Source: an uncultured Bacilli bacterium (lineage in GTDB: Bacteria > Bacillota_I > Bacilli_A > RF39 > UBA660). From it: a stretch of DNA of 38,367 bases. Shown in pieces: positions 16,938 through 26,985 of this stretch. The position numbers and the translations under genes are program-made. Each line of letters begins with the position of its first letter. Position 1 is the stretch's first letter. Location of the stretch: contig CANRDF010000011.1 in the NCBI GenBank assembly GCA_947629255.1, positions 1 through 38,367 on the forward strand, read 5' to 3'. Under the pieces are notes generated by a model that ran no database searches, had not been told where the DNA came from, and saw only the letters and a list, made by a program, of their open reading frames with translations.

Positions 16938-18616
16938 ATGGTCACATATTTTTGATTTTTAGAATTTACAAATTCTTGGGTTCTTTTTAACATTCCATGT
17001 TCAATTAGAGGATTAAGATAATTTTTATTTAGATTCTTAATACTATTGAGATTTAGGTATTCAATTATTTCTTTAGATGATTTTGGAGTTAAACAATAAA
17101 GTAAAATTTTTCTTTGTACATTCATTTTAGGTGTTACTTGCATTTGTGAAATTGTTTTCCAAATTTGTGGGGTGTTTTCTAAAATTTGTGGGGTGTTTTC
17201 TAAAATTTCTGGGGTGTTTTTCAAAACTTCTGGGGTGTTTTCTAAAATTTCTGGGGTGTTTTTCAAAACTTCTGGGGTGTTTTTCAAAACTTCTGGGGTG
17301 TTTTTCAAAACTTCTGGGGTGTTTTTTGAAATTTCTGGGGTGTTTTCTAAAATTTGTGAATCAATTTGTTTGGACATACCATTTCGAAAAACCACTTTAA
17401 AACAATTCCTCAATTCATAAAATTCAGGTTCTGGAAGTCCCATTTTTTTCATTTCTCTTTTCATAGTAGGAATACCAGAATGTCTATTTTCTATTAGAGA
17501 GTCAACATTTTCCAAAAGATTTATTATAGTAGGATTTCTAGATTCCATCATGATATCTGTTCCTAATTGTCCAATTTTATTTGCTCCAAATAAAGATCCA
17601 GGGCTAATGATTTCTATACGGTCATGATACATATATACTTGAATATAAGCTCTTTCCGTTAAACAACTGTAATCCCTGTGGATTAAGGCGTTGACAACTG
17701 CTTCTCTTAAAGCTGCAATTGGATACTCCGGTATATCTACCCTTGTACCATCTTCTCGAATAATGACTTTCACTCGCATGTTTTTTTGTAAAAACTCTAA
17801 AGTTTGATATAACATATCTTCTAGAGTTCCTTCTACTCTTTTATTATCATCAAACCGTTGTCCTAACTCTCCTGTTTCTCCTAACTCCGTTCCTGGTACA
17901 GAAACACACGCTACAAAAAGTTGAGGATAAAATGATTGAGCATAATCACAAAAAACTAAAGTTCCTGCAAGAGTTGGATAAGCAATTTTATCTTGATTAT
18001 CAATAATTCCACTAATTTTTAATATTTTTTCTTCAGAAGAACCAGCAAAATTTGGCTTATTCTTTTTAAGTCTTTCTAAATAAGCTGCTAATTTCTTTTG
18101 GTTTAAATCTTCTAAAGTAGCTCTTCTATTTGGTCTTAAATCATCTTCAATATGTTTTTGATAACTTTGTAAAGCATAAATCTCATAATCGGTCATAAGT
18201 TCATCTCTATCACCAATTCGAATATAAGAACCCGCTTTTAATCCTTTTGGTTTATAATAACATGGTTTTTGATTTTGTGATATTTCATATATTTTTACTG
18301 CTACAATCATTTTACCTTCATATTCTAAAGGTAAAATATCGACTCTTGCAGAAGGCTCCATTGAATCGGAACATAAAGATGAAATTTGTTTTTGTAAGTC
18401 TTTTACATCGTAGACTCCTTCTGTCTCAAAATCTTTTTCTTCACTAAAACCAAACAAAATGATTCCACCATATTTATTAGAAAAACTTGAAATTGTATCA
18501 TAGCATTTTTTTGGAAATCCATGAAAAGCTGACTTTGCTTCTAATTGTTCTGTTTCTGTTTTATATTTTTTTAATGATTCAATCGCATCTAATACTTCTT
18601 GTTTCAAAATAATCAT
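16925..18616 (-). CDS. AlbA_2/Schlafen-like ATP-binding transcriptional regulator (RecG-like C-terminal fold)
   Basis: KKYKTETEQLEAKSAFHGFPKKCYDTISSFSNKYGGIILFGFSE; AALREAVVNALIHRDYS; repeat linker then winged-helix-like tail. Confidence 0.85.
   Translation of the reverse strand: MIILKQEVLDAIESLKKYKTETEQLEAKSAFHGFPKKCYDTISSFSNKYGGIILFGFSEEKDFETEGVYDVKDLQKQISSLCSDSMEPSARVDILPLEYEGKMIVAVKIYEISQNQKPCYYKPKGLKAGSYIRIGDRDELMTDYEIYALQSYQKHIEDDLRPNRRATLEDLNQKKLAAYLERLKKNKPNFAGSSEEKILKISGIIDNQDKIAYPTLAGTLVFCDYAQSFYPQLFVACVSVPGTELGETGELGQRFDDNKRVEGTLEDMLYQTLEFLQKNMRVKVIIREDGTRVDIPEYPIAALREAVVNALIHRDYSCLTERAYIQVYMYHDRIEIISPGSLFGANKIGQLGTDIMMESRNPTIINLLENVDSLIENRHSGIPTMKREMKKMGLPEPEFYELRNCFKVVFRNGMSKQIDSQILENTPEISKNTPEVLKNTPEVLKNTPEVLKNTPEILENTPEVLKNTPEILENTPQILENTPQIWKTISQMQVTPKMNVQRKILLYCLTPKSSKEIIEYLNLNSIKNLNKNYLNPLIEHGMLKRTQEFVNSKNQKYVTIKKQ
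17169..17357 (-). repeat. In-frame 21-bp tandem repeat, 9 units
   Basis: GGGGTG begins at 17169, 17190, 17211, 17232, 17253, 17274, 17295, 17316, 17337; encodes NTPE(V/I)L(K/E) heptapeptides. Confidence 0.9.
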
Positions 18617-18671
18617 TCCCTTCTAAAAATATTATATCAGGGAACGTTGCAATTGTCTAGTTTCTTCCACT

Positions 18672-20321
18672 TTAATTTCTGTTCCATTTTCCAAAAGTTA
18701 CTTTTTTTAAAATGCGATTTATATATTCTTTTCCAAATACTTGATCTAAGATTCCTCTTTTGTATGCAACAAAGATATAAACAAAGGCTCCAATGATAGC
18801 AATCACTGCAACATAGCAAATACATGAAAATCTTCTTGCAACATTAAATGGAATAAGCCATTTACAAAGTAAAACAACTCCAACCATCACAAGAGTCGGT
18901 ATACATATATTTCCTAACATTTTAAATGTTTCTTTATATTTTAACTGATGTTCTTTTCTTAAAATAATTAAAGTAGAAATTGCTGAAACAGAATAACCCA
19001 AAATACTTGCTAAAACAGCACCGATGAAAGGAGCGAACCCTAGACTATGACAAAGAAGCATTAAAGGAACATCTAAAATCGCATTTGTAGCATAACCAAG
19101 AATCGTTGTTAAATAGACAGCTTTAAATTTATTTAAACTTTGTAATGTCGAAGAAGTAATCATATAGAGATTAAAGAATAAAGACATGAAAATATAAACA
19201 GATAAGACTAGAGTTCCTAAATCCAAAACATCTGTTCCATAGAAGATACTCCATATAGGTCTTGCTAGTAAAGAAATTCCTAAAACCATCGGAATACAAG
19301 TTACAAAGACAATTTGCATTGCTTTATTAAAACGTTCTTCGACAATATCCCATTTCTTTAAGGTAAATGCTTCGACAATATTTGGAATTAGACTAACAGA
19401 TAACCCCATGGCAATTGCATTTACGACCATACTAATTTTTCCAGCCCAAGTGGTTACCGAACTTGCAATAAACTCCGCGGTTGCACCATCAAATCCTAGA
19501 AATTCCATCGTTCTTAAAATAAGAACCATATCTACAAAATTATAGATGGATACTGAAACATCAATGATAATAAATGGAATCGCATACCTAGCGATTTTCT
19601 TTAAAATTTCTCGGTTTGTAATCTCATCTTTTTTTGCAGAACCATCCATGCCTAATTCTTTTTTATGTTTTCTCATTTTCGTTAAAATATAGATAATCGC
19701 GGCAAGACCACCTGCGAATGCACCAAAAACAGCAATTCCTACAGATGTCGTTAAAGATAAATGAAAAACTTTTAGACCTAAAAAGCTTCCAATTAAAATC
19801 ACGGCAATTCTAACAGCCTGTTCAATCACTTGACTCATACTGGAAACATTAATGATATTGTGACCTTGCAAGTAGCCTTTCGAAACACTTAAGAAAGGAA
19901 TCACTAAAACGGCAAAGGAAACACAGCGAATAACAAATGTCACATCTTCTATCGTATTTCCCCCACTTAAGTTTCCAATAATTAAAGTCGCGAATGGTTT
20001 GGCAAAGAGAAATAAAAGAAGAAAAGCTACGATGGAAATGACATTAATAATTTTCTTTCCAACTTTGTAAGCCCTTACTTTGGCATCAATCATCCCAAGT
20101 GTATTATATTCTTTGATAATTTTCGAAATCGCCACAGGAAGTCCTGCTGAAGAAATATCTAAAAAAATGACATAAATGGTATAAGCATATGCATATAAAT
20201 CTCCCCCTTGAGCTCCTACCATCGCATAAAAAGGGATGACATAAAGCATTCCTAAAATCTTTGTAATAAATATTGCTACTGTGGCAATGACAGTTCCTTC
20301 AACAAAAGAACTTTTCTTCAT
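18672..20321 (-). CDS. Polysaccharide biosynthesis/SpoVB-like lipid flippase (MOP superfamily)
   Basis: 14-TM-like protein; FVEGTVIATVAIFITKILGMLYVIPFYAMVG, SAGLPVAISKIIKEYNTLG. Confidence 0.85.
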   Translation of the reverse strand: MKKSSFVEGTVIATVAIFITKILGMLYVIPFYAMVGAQGGDLYAYAYTIYVIFLDISSAGLPVAISKIIKEYNTLGMIDAKVRAYKVGKKIINVISIVAFLLLFLFAKPFATLIIGNLSGGNTIEDVTFVIRCVSFAVLVIPFLSVSKGYLQGHNIINVSSMSQVIEQAVRIAVILIGSFLGLKVFHLSLTTSVGIAVFGAFAGGLAAIIYILTKMRKHKKELGMDGSAKKDEITNREILKKIARYAIPFIIIDVSVSIYNFVDMVLILRTMEFLGFDGATAEFIASSVTTWAGKISMVVNAIAMGLSVSLIPNIVEAFTLKKWDIVEERFNKAMQIVFVTCIPMVLGISLLARPIWSIFYGTDVLDLGTLVLSVYIFMSLFFNLYMITSSTLQSLNKFKAVYLTTILGYATNAILDVPLMLLCHSLGFAPFIGAVLASILGYSVSAISTLIILRKEHQLKYKETFKMLGNICIPTLVMVGVVLLCKWLIPFNVARRFSCICYVAVIAIIGAFVYIFVAYKRGILDQVFGKEYINRILKKVTFGKWNRN

Positions 20322-20333
20322 ATAATCACTCTT

Positions 20334-20516
20334 TCATTCACTATAAAGAATCAGTGCTGAAAAGCAATAAATCTGGTCTTCCCCTTGAATCCCTATAGCA
20401 ACCTCATATTTAATATCTATTATATCACCAACTATCGTACTTAGAAAAGCATTTATTTTGACTTCCAATTCTTTTTCACTATTTTCATCAAAACATTTGA
20501 CTTTCATTTCCATCAT
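20334..20516 (-). CDS. Cse60-like sporulation protein (DUF2758)
   Basis: 60 aa; FDENSEKELEVKINAFL...IIDIKYEVAIG...QIYCFSALILY matches the family pattern. Confidence 0.75.
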   Translation of the reverse strand: MMEMKVKCFDENSEKELEVKINAFLSTIVGDIIDIKYEVAIGIQGEDQIYCFSALILYSE

Positions 20517-20601
20517 GTCTCCTCTCTTTCATTAAAACAAATTTTCTAGAAAAAGATTGTCGAAAGATGGAAAAATTGATACAATATTTTTGGTGATACA
20601 A

Positions 20602-20907
20602 ATGAAATCAAAATGGACCATAGGAATTATAGTTTTTTTAAGCATACTTTTAATCATAGGTATGGTTATTTATTTTAAATTGGATGTTTACTATGTTACT
20701 TTTGCTGTAGATGGAGCTTCCTATAAAGAATTAGATGTTCGAAAGAATACTAAAATTTCTGATATTCCAAAACCAGAAAAAGAAGGTTATGTTTTTATTG
20801 GTTGGTATGATGAAGAAGGAAATTTACTTGATTCTTCAACAGTTATTCAGAAAAATATTGTGTATTATGCTCGATGGGGTGAAATTGTAATTGAAGAAGA
20901 ATCTTAA
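20602..20907 (+). CDS. Membrane-anchored protein with one InlB B-repeat/Listeria-Bacteroides repeat
   Basis: TM then VTFAVDGASYKELDVRKNTKISDIPKPEKEGYVFIGWYDEEGNLL...YYARW; ATG preceded by GGTGAT. Confidence 0.7.
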   Translation: MKSKWTIGIIVFLSILLIIGMVIYFKLDVYYVTFAVDGASYKELDVRKNTKISDIPKPEKEGYVFIGWYDEEGNLLDSSTVIQKNIVYYARWGEIVIEEES

Positions 20908-20950
20908 AACTAATGATTCATATAAAAAGAAAAGCCGCCGACAGCTTTTT

Positions 20951-22708
20951 TTATATTTCATTTTTATGATTTTTCTTTTTTAAAACTAGGATATCTTCTT
21001 CTTTCAATGTTTCTAAAATGCAATCTTCATAAATTTTTAAAGCTAGCTTTTCTTCTTCATTATGATAAGTCATATTCTTTAGATCTTCTAACATAAATTC
21101 TTTATAAGACTCATAATATTCTTCTTTCATTGGAATACTCACATTCATAATTTTCATTTCATCATGTTCCATGAGAATATCTAATAATCCTCCTTCTATA
21201 AAGATTAAATAGAAATAGCATCTTTGAAAAAATTGCTTTTGATCTTCCTCTTGGATATTTTTGATTACATTTTGTAATTTAAAAAGAAAGATTTGAATCA
21301 CTCCAGTAAATACTCCTCTTAATTCCTCTTCTTCCATAAATTCTTTCATATCATCATAATATTCTTGTAATTCTATGTAATTTTCAGATGTTTTATATTG
21401 AGAATCAAATAAGCAATCTAAGAGAAATTGAACATTTCCCATTAAACCATTTAAAATTTCGGCAGCTTCTTCTTCTGTGATTTCTTCTACAATTTCTTCT
21501 TGCTTTTTTTGTAAAGTTATATTGTAATGATAAAGTAGATAGAAAATACGAATCTTGAAAAAATCTTCAATGATAGGATAATAGTCCGTATCATTTCGAT
21601 TCATTAATGCTTTGGTATATTGAATGATTTTAAAAGGAATAGGATAAGTGTCTTCTTCTTCATAACATAAATTCAAGTAATTTTCAAACTCTTCAATATC
21701 CGAAATAGAATCTAAAATATCACTTTCTTCTTTCTTTAAAGCATAGTATTCTGCGAGAACGACTTTATCATTTGCATTTTCCATTTTTCTTTCTAAAACA
21801 GAAAATAATTTTCTAGAAATCCCCATTAATTTTTCATAGGCTAATTCATAGGCAATTAATTCTTCTTCGCTTGCTGTAATAAGATCTCCTTCTATATTTT
21901 CATCATTTTTGGGTTCCTGTAAATCATCAATGTCATCTAAATCTTCATTTTCTATTTCTTGATATAACGATAAATCTTTTGATTTTGTCTTTAAATAATG
22001 ATTTAATTTTAAGATACTTCCAATCGTAAAAGAATTTTCTTTTTTAAGTAAAAAATAACTATTTTGAATTTGTAATAATAAATTGAGATGATATTTAGAG
22101 GGTACGACATTTAAAATTGCATCTAAATAATTTTCCCAAGCTTTTTTATCTTCGGAAATTAAATAGTCTAAAGTAACATTATAAATTTCTTGATTTAAAA
22201 GATTCATTAAAAATTTCATATCTTCTATTTTAAAATTTTGTTCGTCTCCTAGAAGATAAAAGTCTTCTATCTCCAGTGACTTTTGTAGTTCAGTACAAAG
22301 TAAATGTTCAAACGCGACAAAAGTGTGCCCTTTTTTCACAAGTTTAGCAAAGTATGGATTTCCCATAATTTTTTCCATCGTTTTATATTCAATTGTAGAA
22401 TGTTCTTGCAATGATAAAAATTGAATTCGTTCAAAAAGTTTATAATAAATTCTTAAAAGAACTGGACTTTTTCCACTTTCTATTACTGTATGTAAAAAGA
22501 TAAAATTTTGAGGTAAATTTTCTTTTTCTATTATTTGATCATATATTTGAATGCATTCTTTCACTGAAAAAGATTCTAAAATCTCTTTTTCTTTTTGAAA
22601 AAATTCTTCTAACAACGTATCTAAGTTTTCAGAAGGTTTTTGTTTCATTTGTTTATATATATGATACATATGGGTTTCTAATTTTGTAAGTTCTTCTAAG
22701 TCTTTCAT
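20951..22708 (-). CDS. Large acidic hypothetical protein
   Basis: ORF; likely start MKDLEELTKL with RBS GAGGGAG rather than the longer ORF-track start. Confidence 0.6.
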   Translation of the reverse strand: MKDLEELTKLETHMYHIYKQMKQKPSENLDTLLEEFFQKEKEILESFSVKECIQIYDQIIEKENLPQNFIFLHTVIESGKSPVLLRIYYKLFERIQFLSLQEHSTIEYKTMEKIMGNPYFAKLVKKGHTFVAFEHLLCTELQKSLEIEDFYLLGDEQNFKIEDMKFLMNLLNQEIYNVTLDYLISEDKKAWENYLDAILNVVPSKYHLNLLLQIQNSYFLLKKENSFTIGSILKLNHYLKTKSKDLSLYQEIENEDLDDIDDLQEPKNDENIEGDLITASEEELIAYELAYEKLMGISRKLFSVLERKMENANDKVVLAEYYALKKEESDILDSISDIEEFENYLNLCYEEEDTYPIPFKIIQYTKALMNRNDTDYYPIIEDFFKIRIFYLLYHYNITLQKKQEEIVEEITEEEAAEILNGLMGNVQFLLDCLFDSQYKTSENYIELQEYYDDMKEFMEEEELRGVFTGVIQIFLFKLQNVIKNIQEEDQKQFFQRCYFYLIFIEGGLLDILMEHDEMKIMNVSIPMKEEYYESYKEFMLEDLKNMTYHNEEEKLALKIYEDCILETLKEEDILVLKKKNHKNEI

Positions 22709-22852
22709 AACAAACTCCCTCTTTCCATTCCTATTATAATCGAAAGTGAATTTTCTGTAAACGAAAAAAAGAAAAAGAAGTGCAATTTTTTTCAATAATT
22801 TGTGAAAAATATGATATGATAATAATAAGAATAGAATTGGTGGTGTTAAACA

Positions 22853-24469
22853 TTGAAAAAAATCGTTATCTTAATTCAAAACAATGCCCTTCTATTTACT
22901 TATAAAACAAATCAAGTAATTCGTGAAGATTTAATGAATACCAATATTATTAGTGATTCTGAATTAGTTTTTAGTGATGATTATATATTAGAAAATGCGA
23001 AGCTTGTTCTTCCTTTTTTCCAAGAATTATGTGAAATGAATTCGATTGATACATTAACTTTTCAAAGCAATCGTCTAGCTTTATTTTTACTTGATTTCTT
23101 CAAAAATACCAAAGTAAGGACGATTAGAATTAAAAAACAAGAAAGTACTCTTTATGAGCTTTGTGAAAAAATGATTCGATTTAAAAATATTCGTGAGTTA
23201 GATTGTTATAGTATTCCTAATTACTTAATTGAGTTACTGGATAAACATCATATCAAAGTTACCACCCACAGCGAAATCCTCTATCTATCCGATTTCATGA
23301 AAGAAAACAAATTAGAACATTACTCCGAAATGTATTATCAAAGAAAGATTACCGTATATCATAAATTAACAGAAGAAGATCAGGCTGACTTAGAATCTTT
23401 CTTTAAAGTAAACAAGTATTTAAAAGTCATTGTTCTTCTAGAGTTTCACCGAGAAGACATTGAGTTTATTCTCGATTGTTTAAAAAATTATCGACTTAAA
23501 AATATTTATATTGAACTGCATACGAATATCACCAAGGAAGAAGATTTCCTTTATTTAAAGCAATTAAATAAAAATTATAAAACTCAAAAAATTGAAATTG
23601 GTCTTTATTACTCTGATGAATATTTATCAGACAACTTCATGAAACAAGTTATGATTAATACGATACGTTTAAGTGGAATTGTGATTGTTCTGTTTATTAT
23701 GGGAATGATTGGTTCGATTGCTGTTCGTAATTATACGTCTTTGCAAGAAGTAAGTTCGATTCAAGAGGAAGTTAAAAAAACAATGGATAACTCGGAAAAT
23801 ATGGATATTCCTGATAAAGACGAGACAAGTTCTTTAACAATTAAGAATAAGTATATTGCTTCCCTTTTAACCATTAATCCTGATGTTGTAGGATACTTAA
23901 AAGTGAACAATACAGCCGTTGATTATCCTGTTGTCGTAGGTCCTGATAACAAAGCTTATTTAAGAAAAAATTTATATGGTGAATATGATTATAATGGATG
24001 GGTTTTTATGGATTTTCGAAACTCTGATAAATTTTTAAATGATAATACGATTATCTATGGACATAATATGTATTACAGTGATGTTATGTTTGGAACTCTA
24101 CATAAAGCTTTAAGTGCTGATTGGTATAACAATCCTGAAAACTTAGTGATTTCTTTTAATACGATGTATGAAACGATGAACTGGCAAATTTATTCAATTT
24201 ATTCGATTCCAAAAACAAATGATTATTTAAAAGTCACTTTTACAGACGCTGAGAAAAAAATGGAATTTATTAATATGACAGAGGGTCGTAGTATAAAAGA
24301 TTTTGGAGTCGAAGTGACTGCAGAGGATCATCTTCTTACTTTATCCACTTGTACAGGAAGTAATTCAAGATTAGTCATCCATGCTAAACTTCTTTTGAAT
24401 ACGGAACCATCAGCTCCAGATTCTTCTGATAACGAGCCTCTTTCGGATTTAACTCAATTGCCTTCTTGA
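22853..24469 (+). CDS. Class B-like sortase with ~270-aa N-terminal domain preceding the TM segment
   Basis: TTG start; TM LSGIVIVLFIMGMIGSIAV; VDYPVVVGPDNKAYLRKNLYGEY, TIIYGHNM, TLSTCTGSNSRLVIHAKL catalytic motifs. Confidence 0.8.
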   Translation: MKKIVILIQNNALLFTYKTNQVIREDLMNTNIISDSELVFSDDYILENAKLVLPFFQELCEMNSIDTLTFQSNRLALFLLDFFKNTKVRTIRIKKQESTLYELCEKMIRFKNIRELDCYSIPNYLIELLDKHHIKVTTHSEILYLSDFMKENKLEHYSEMYYQRKITVYHKLTEEDQADLESFFKVNKYLKVIVLLEFHREDIEFILDCLKNYRLKNIYIELHTNITKEEDFLYLKQLNKNYKTQKIEIGLYYSDEYLSDNFMKQVMINTIRLSGIVIVLFIMGMIGSIAVRNYTSLQEVSSIQEEVKKTMDNSENMDIPDKDETSSLTIKNKYIASLLTINPDVVGYLKVNNTAVDYPVVVGPDNKAYLRKNLYGEYDYNGWVFMDFRNSDKFLNDNTIIYGHNMYYSDVMFGTLHKALSADWYNNPENLVISFNTMYETMNWQIYSIYSIPKTNDYLKVTFTDAEKKMEFINMTEGRSIKDFGVEVTAEDHLLTLSTCTGSNSRLVIHAKLLLNTEPSAPDSSDNEPLSDLTQLPS

Positions 24470-25460
24470 TATACTCGACTGCTTCTTTATAATGCTCTGT
24501 ATAAAAAGCACTTAAAGAAAGTAAATCATAAAAAGAATCATTCCAAGCAAATTCTTCAATAATATAGGATTTGCTTTTTTCTTTGATGTTTAAGGCTTCC
24601 TTTAAAATAGGGTACGCAAGGTCATAACGATTTATGATTTCATAAAAACTACCTAACTCAACATACGCTTCTCGTAAGTACGGTGCTTCTTCAATGGCTC
24701 TTTTATACCAAAATTCTGCTTCTTCTAAATATCCTTTGGCATAGTAGTCACGAGCTAAGAAACGCTCGGAAGCCGCCCTTTCATCTTTCCAAGTTGCTTT
24801 TGGGCAAGCAAGATGTTTATGTAACACTTCAATACTTTGATCCCACTTTTGATAAAACATATATTCTCTTCCTAAATAATGTAAGTTACGATCATCATCC
24901 GGATCTTCTTTAACACTCATTTCTAAAAGTGGTAAATAAGAACTTCGAGATTTGTTTGCATCAGGATAATGTTTTAAAGTAATAGGGACTTCCATAAATC
25001 GTTCTTCTTCATCACACTCTAGAACTTCATGGACAGGATGTACCCATTTATAATGATTTCTTTCATGTATTTTATCTAAAAGAAAACTCACGACTGGGTG
25101 ATCATTCTCATCTAACTTCCAATGATATTCATATCTTGCACGAGTTGGATGACTACGACTCCATGCCTCTTCTAGAAGTACTCGCCAACCTGGTACAAAG
25201 ACTTCATCTAAATCAGTACAAACGCAGATATCTGTATCTAATGGAACTTTCTCTAATGAAGCATTTCTAGCCTCATCAAAACGCCAAGGGTTAAATATAT
25301 GTTCATAAACTTTGACTCCTCTTTTCTTTAGCTTTTCCACTGTATCGTCAGTAGAGCCTGTATCTAAAACAATGATATCATCAGCTTCTTTCATTGAATC
25401 GACCCATCGACTCACAAACTTCGATTCATTTTTTGAAATGGCATAAACAACAATTTTCAT
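24384..25460 (-). CDS. Family 2 glycosyltransferase with C-terminal TPR repeats
   Basis: YAISKNESKFVSRWVDSMKEADDIIVLDTGSTDDT; TPR-like helical pairs in the C-terminal half. Confidence 0.85.
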   Translation of the reverse strand: MKIVVYAISKNESKFVSRWVDSMKEADDIIVLDTGSTDDTVEKLKKRGVKVYEHIFNPWRFDEARNASLEKVPLDTDICVCTDLDEVFVPGWRVLLEEAWSRSHPTRARYEYHWKLDENDHPVVSFLLDKIHERNHYKWVHPVHEVLECDEEERFMEVPITLKHYPDANKSRSSYLPLLEMSVKEDPDDDRNLHYLGREYMFYQKWDQSIEVLHKHLACPKATWKDERAASERFLARDYYAKGYLEEAEFWYKRAIEEAPYLREAYVELGSFYEIINRYDLAYPILKEALNIKEKSKSYIIEEFAWNDSFYDLLSLSAFYTEHYKEAVEYIKKAIELNPKEARYQKNLELMVPYSKEV

Positions 25461-25493
25461 ACTGTCCCTCCTAAAGTTATTTTATGCCAAAAG

Positions 25494-25520
25494 AAAAGCT
25501 TCGGTGTTTCGAAGCTTTAT
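25494..25520 (-). terminator. Terminator of proline-rich membrane protein gene
   Basis: AAAGCTTCG-aaacac-CGAAGCTTTT in minus-strand reading. Confidence 0.6.
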
Positions 25521-26914
25521 TCTTGCTCACATGTAAATCCTTTATCGATATAGAAATCTTCAATATCCATATCAAATGTTGGGAATTCATCTACATCGTA
25601 TATTTCTTCTAGGTCTTTTTCATCTACCTCTGATGAAACAGTGATGGAAGAATCTTCAGGATTTACTCGAATATTTCCAGTGTATTTATCAAAACTGTCT
25701 TCTGTAGCATCTTTAGCTGCATCCTCAAAACTTTCAACTGTTTCAAAACGATAATGTCTTGTTCTGTAAATATTATAAAGTTCTCCTAATGAATTGATAC
25801 CAAAACGATACGTATTACTGATTACAGCATCTTTATATTGATCAGAAGATTGATGGTTTTCAAAACAATTCAAATAATATTCAGGTGCATCTGCACTTAT
25901 AATTAATTGTCCTACTACCTCAACGGAATTCTCATTATTACTATCATCTTCTACTGTGAATGGCATTTCATAAGTTCCTTCTACACTTGTATCAATTTCT
26001 GTAAATTCCTCTGATAACAAATAGTGATATCCACTAAAATCATAAGCAAAATCTATAAAATTTTCTACAAATACATCTGCTTTGACGTCAACACCTGGAA
26101 CAGTTGCAAAAGGTTTTAATTTAACAACAGGAGGAGTTGTATCACTGACTGTTACTAATTGATTTTCTAATTTATATTGACCACAAGTAACTGTATATTG
26201 ATATGTTTTTGCTACTTTAGGATCTAAATCCGTGTAAACTTCACAACTATTTATATCTATTGGTGAAGAAACCGTTACAAATGAACTTGCTAAAGTTGTA
26301 TCGATATCTTCTCCTAATTCTATCATATCAAACTTAGGTGTAATTGTAATCGTATTTACAGGTTTTTTGGTTTGATTCATAAAGTAGTAAACTCCAAACC
26401 CTACAGCAGCCACTAGAACAACCACTAATACAAGAATGAGTGGATTTAATTTTTTCTTTGGCTTTTTTTCTTCCGTCGGTATACTTGGCGGTGTTGGAAT
26501 TCCTCCCATCATTTCTCCATTAGGTATTGGTCCTACTCCTGGTTGTACTGGTCCCATTGGTGGAATTTGGCCTACACTAGGTTGAGCAGGATTCATAGGC
26601 TCAGCGGAAGGTGCAGGATTAATCACTGTTTGAGCATTTAATGGCGTTCCCATAAGTGGCTCAGCTACAGTTGGTGTTGGAGGTGTTTCTGTAACAGGAG
26701 GTACAGTACCTTCTGGTTGTAAATTTACTGGTGCTTGCCCTGCTGGAGGAACTGGCGTTGGTTGTGGTGCCTCTTGTGGCATAGCAGGTGCGACTGGGAC
26801 AACAGATGGCCCTCCATTTTCAGGAACTGGTGGCACTTGTGGATTTGGTGCCATTCCTGGTGCTGTAGTTGGAGGAACTACAGAATTCAAATTTTGATTT
26901 TCATTATTATTCAT
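25517..26914 (-). CDS. Pro-rich cytoplasmic domain / single TM / Ig-like extracytoplasmic domain protein
   Basis: ~150 aa Pro/Gln-rich N-terminus, TM LILVLVVVLVAAVGFGVYYF, beta-rich DTTPPVVKLKPFATVPG region. Confidence 0.65.
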   Translation of the reverse strand: MNNNENQNLNSVVPPTTAPGMAPNPQVPPVPENGGPSVVPVAPAMPQEAPQPTPVPPAGQAPVNLQPEGTVPPVTETPPTPTVAEPLMGTPLNAQTVINPAPSAEPMNPAQPSVGQIPPMGPVQPGVGPIPNGEMMGGIPTPPSIPTEEKKPKKKLNPLILVLVVVLVAAVGFGVYYFMNQTKKPVNTITITPKFDMIELGEDIDTTLASSFVTVSSPIDINSCEVYTDLDPKVAKTYQYTVTCGQYKLENQLVTVSDTTPPVVKLKPFATVPGVDVKADVFVENFIDFAYDFSGYHYLLSEEFTEIDTSVEGTYEMPFTVEDDSNNENSVEVVGQLIISADAPEYYLNCFENHQSSDQYKDAVISNTYRFGINSLGELYNIYRTRHYRFETVESFEDAAKDATEDSFDKYTGNIRVNPEDSSITVSSEVDEKDLEEIYDVDEFPTFDMDIEDFYIDKGFTCEQE

Positions 26915-26985
26915 AATTCTACCCTCTTATTCTAAAATACAACTTAATTATACTAACTTTTTTTTAAAAGTGCAACCCTGATTTC

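Noticed and set aside
17169-17357. Possible CRISPR array (regular short repeats)
   Set aside because: Contiguous 21-bp units without spacers, in frame within a CDS; it is a coding minisatellite.
17131-17420. Plus-strand ORFs of 89 and 82 aa with repeated FLKFLGCF / FFKTSGVF
   Set aside because: Antisense reading frames of the in-frame minisatellite in the minus-strand gene; no RBS.
19141-19390. Additional TGTCGAA/TTCGACA matches in the flippase gene (and near 315 and 15047)
   Set aside because: Single, unphased and inside coding sequence; treated as background when judging the phased intergenic arrays.
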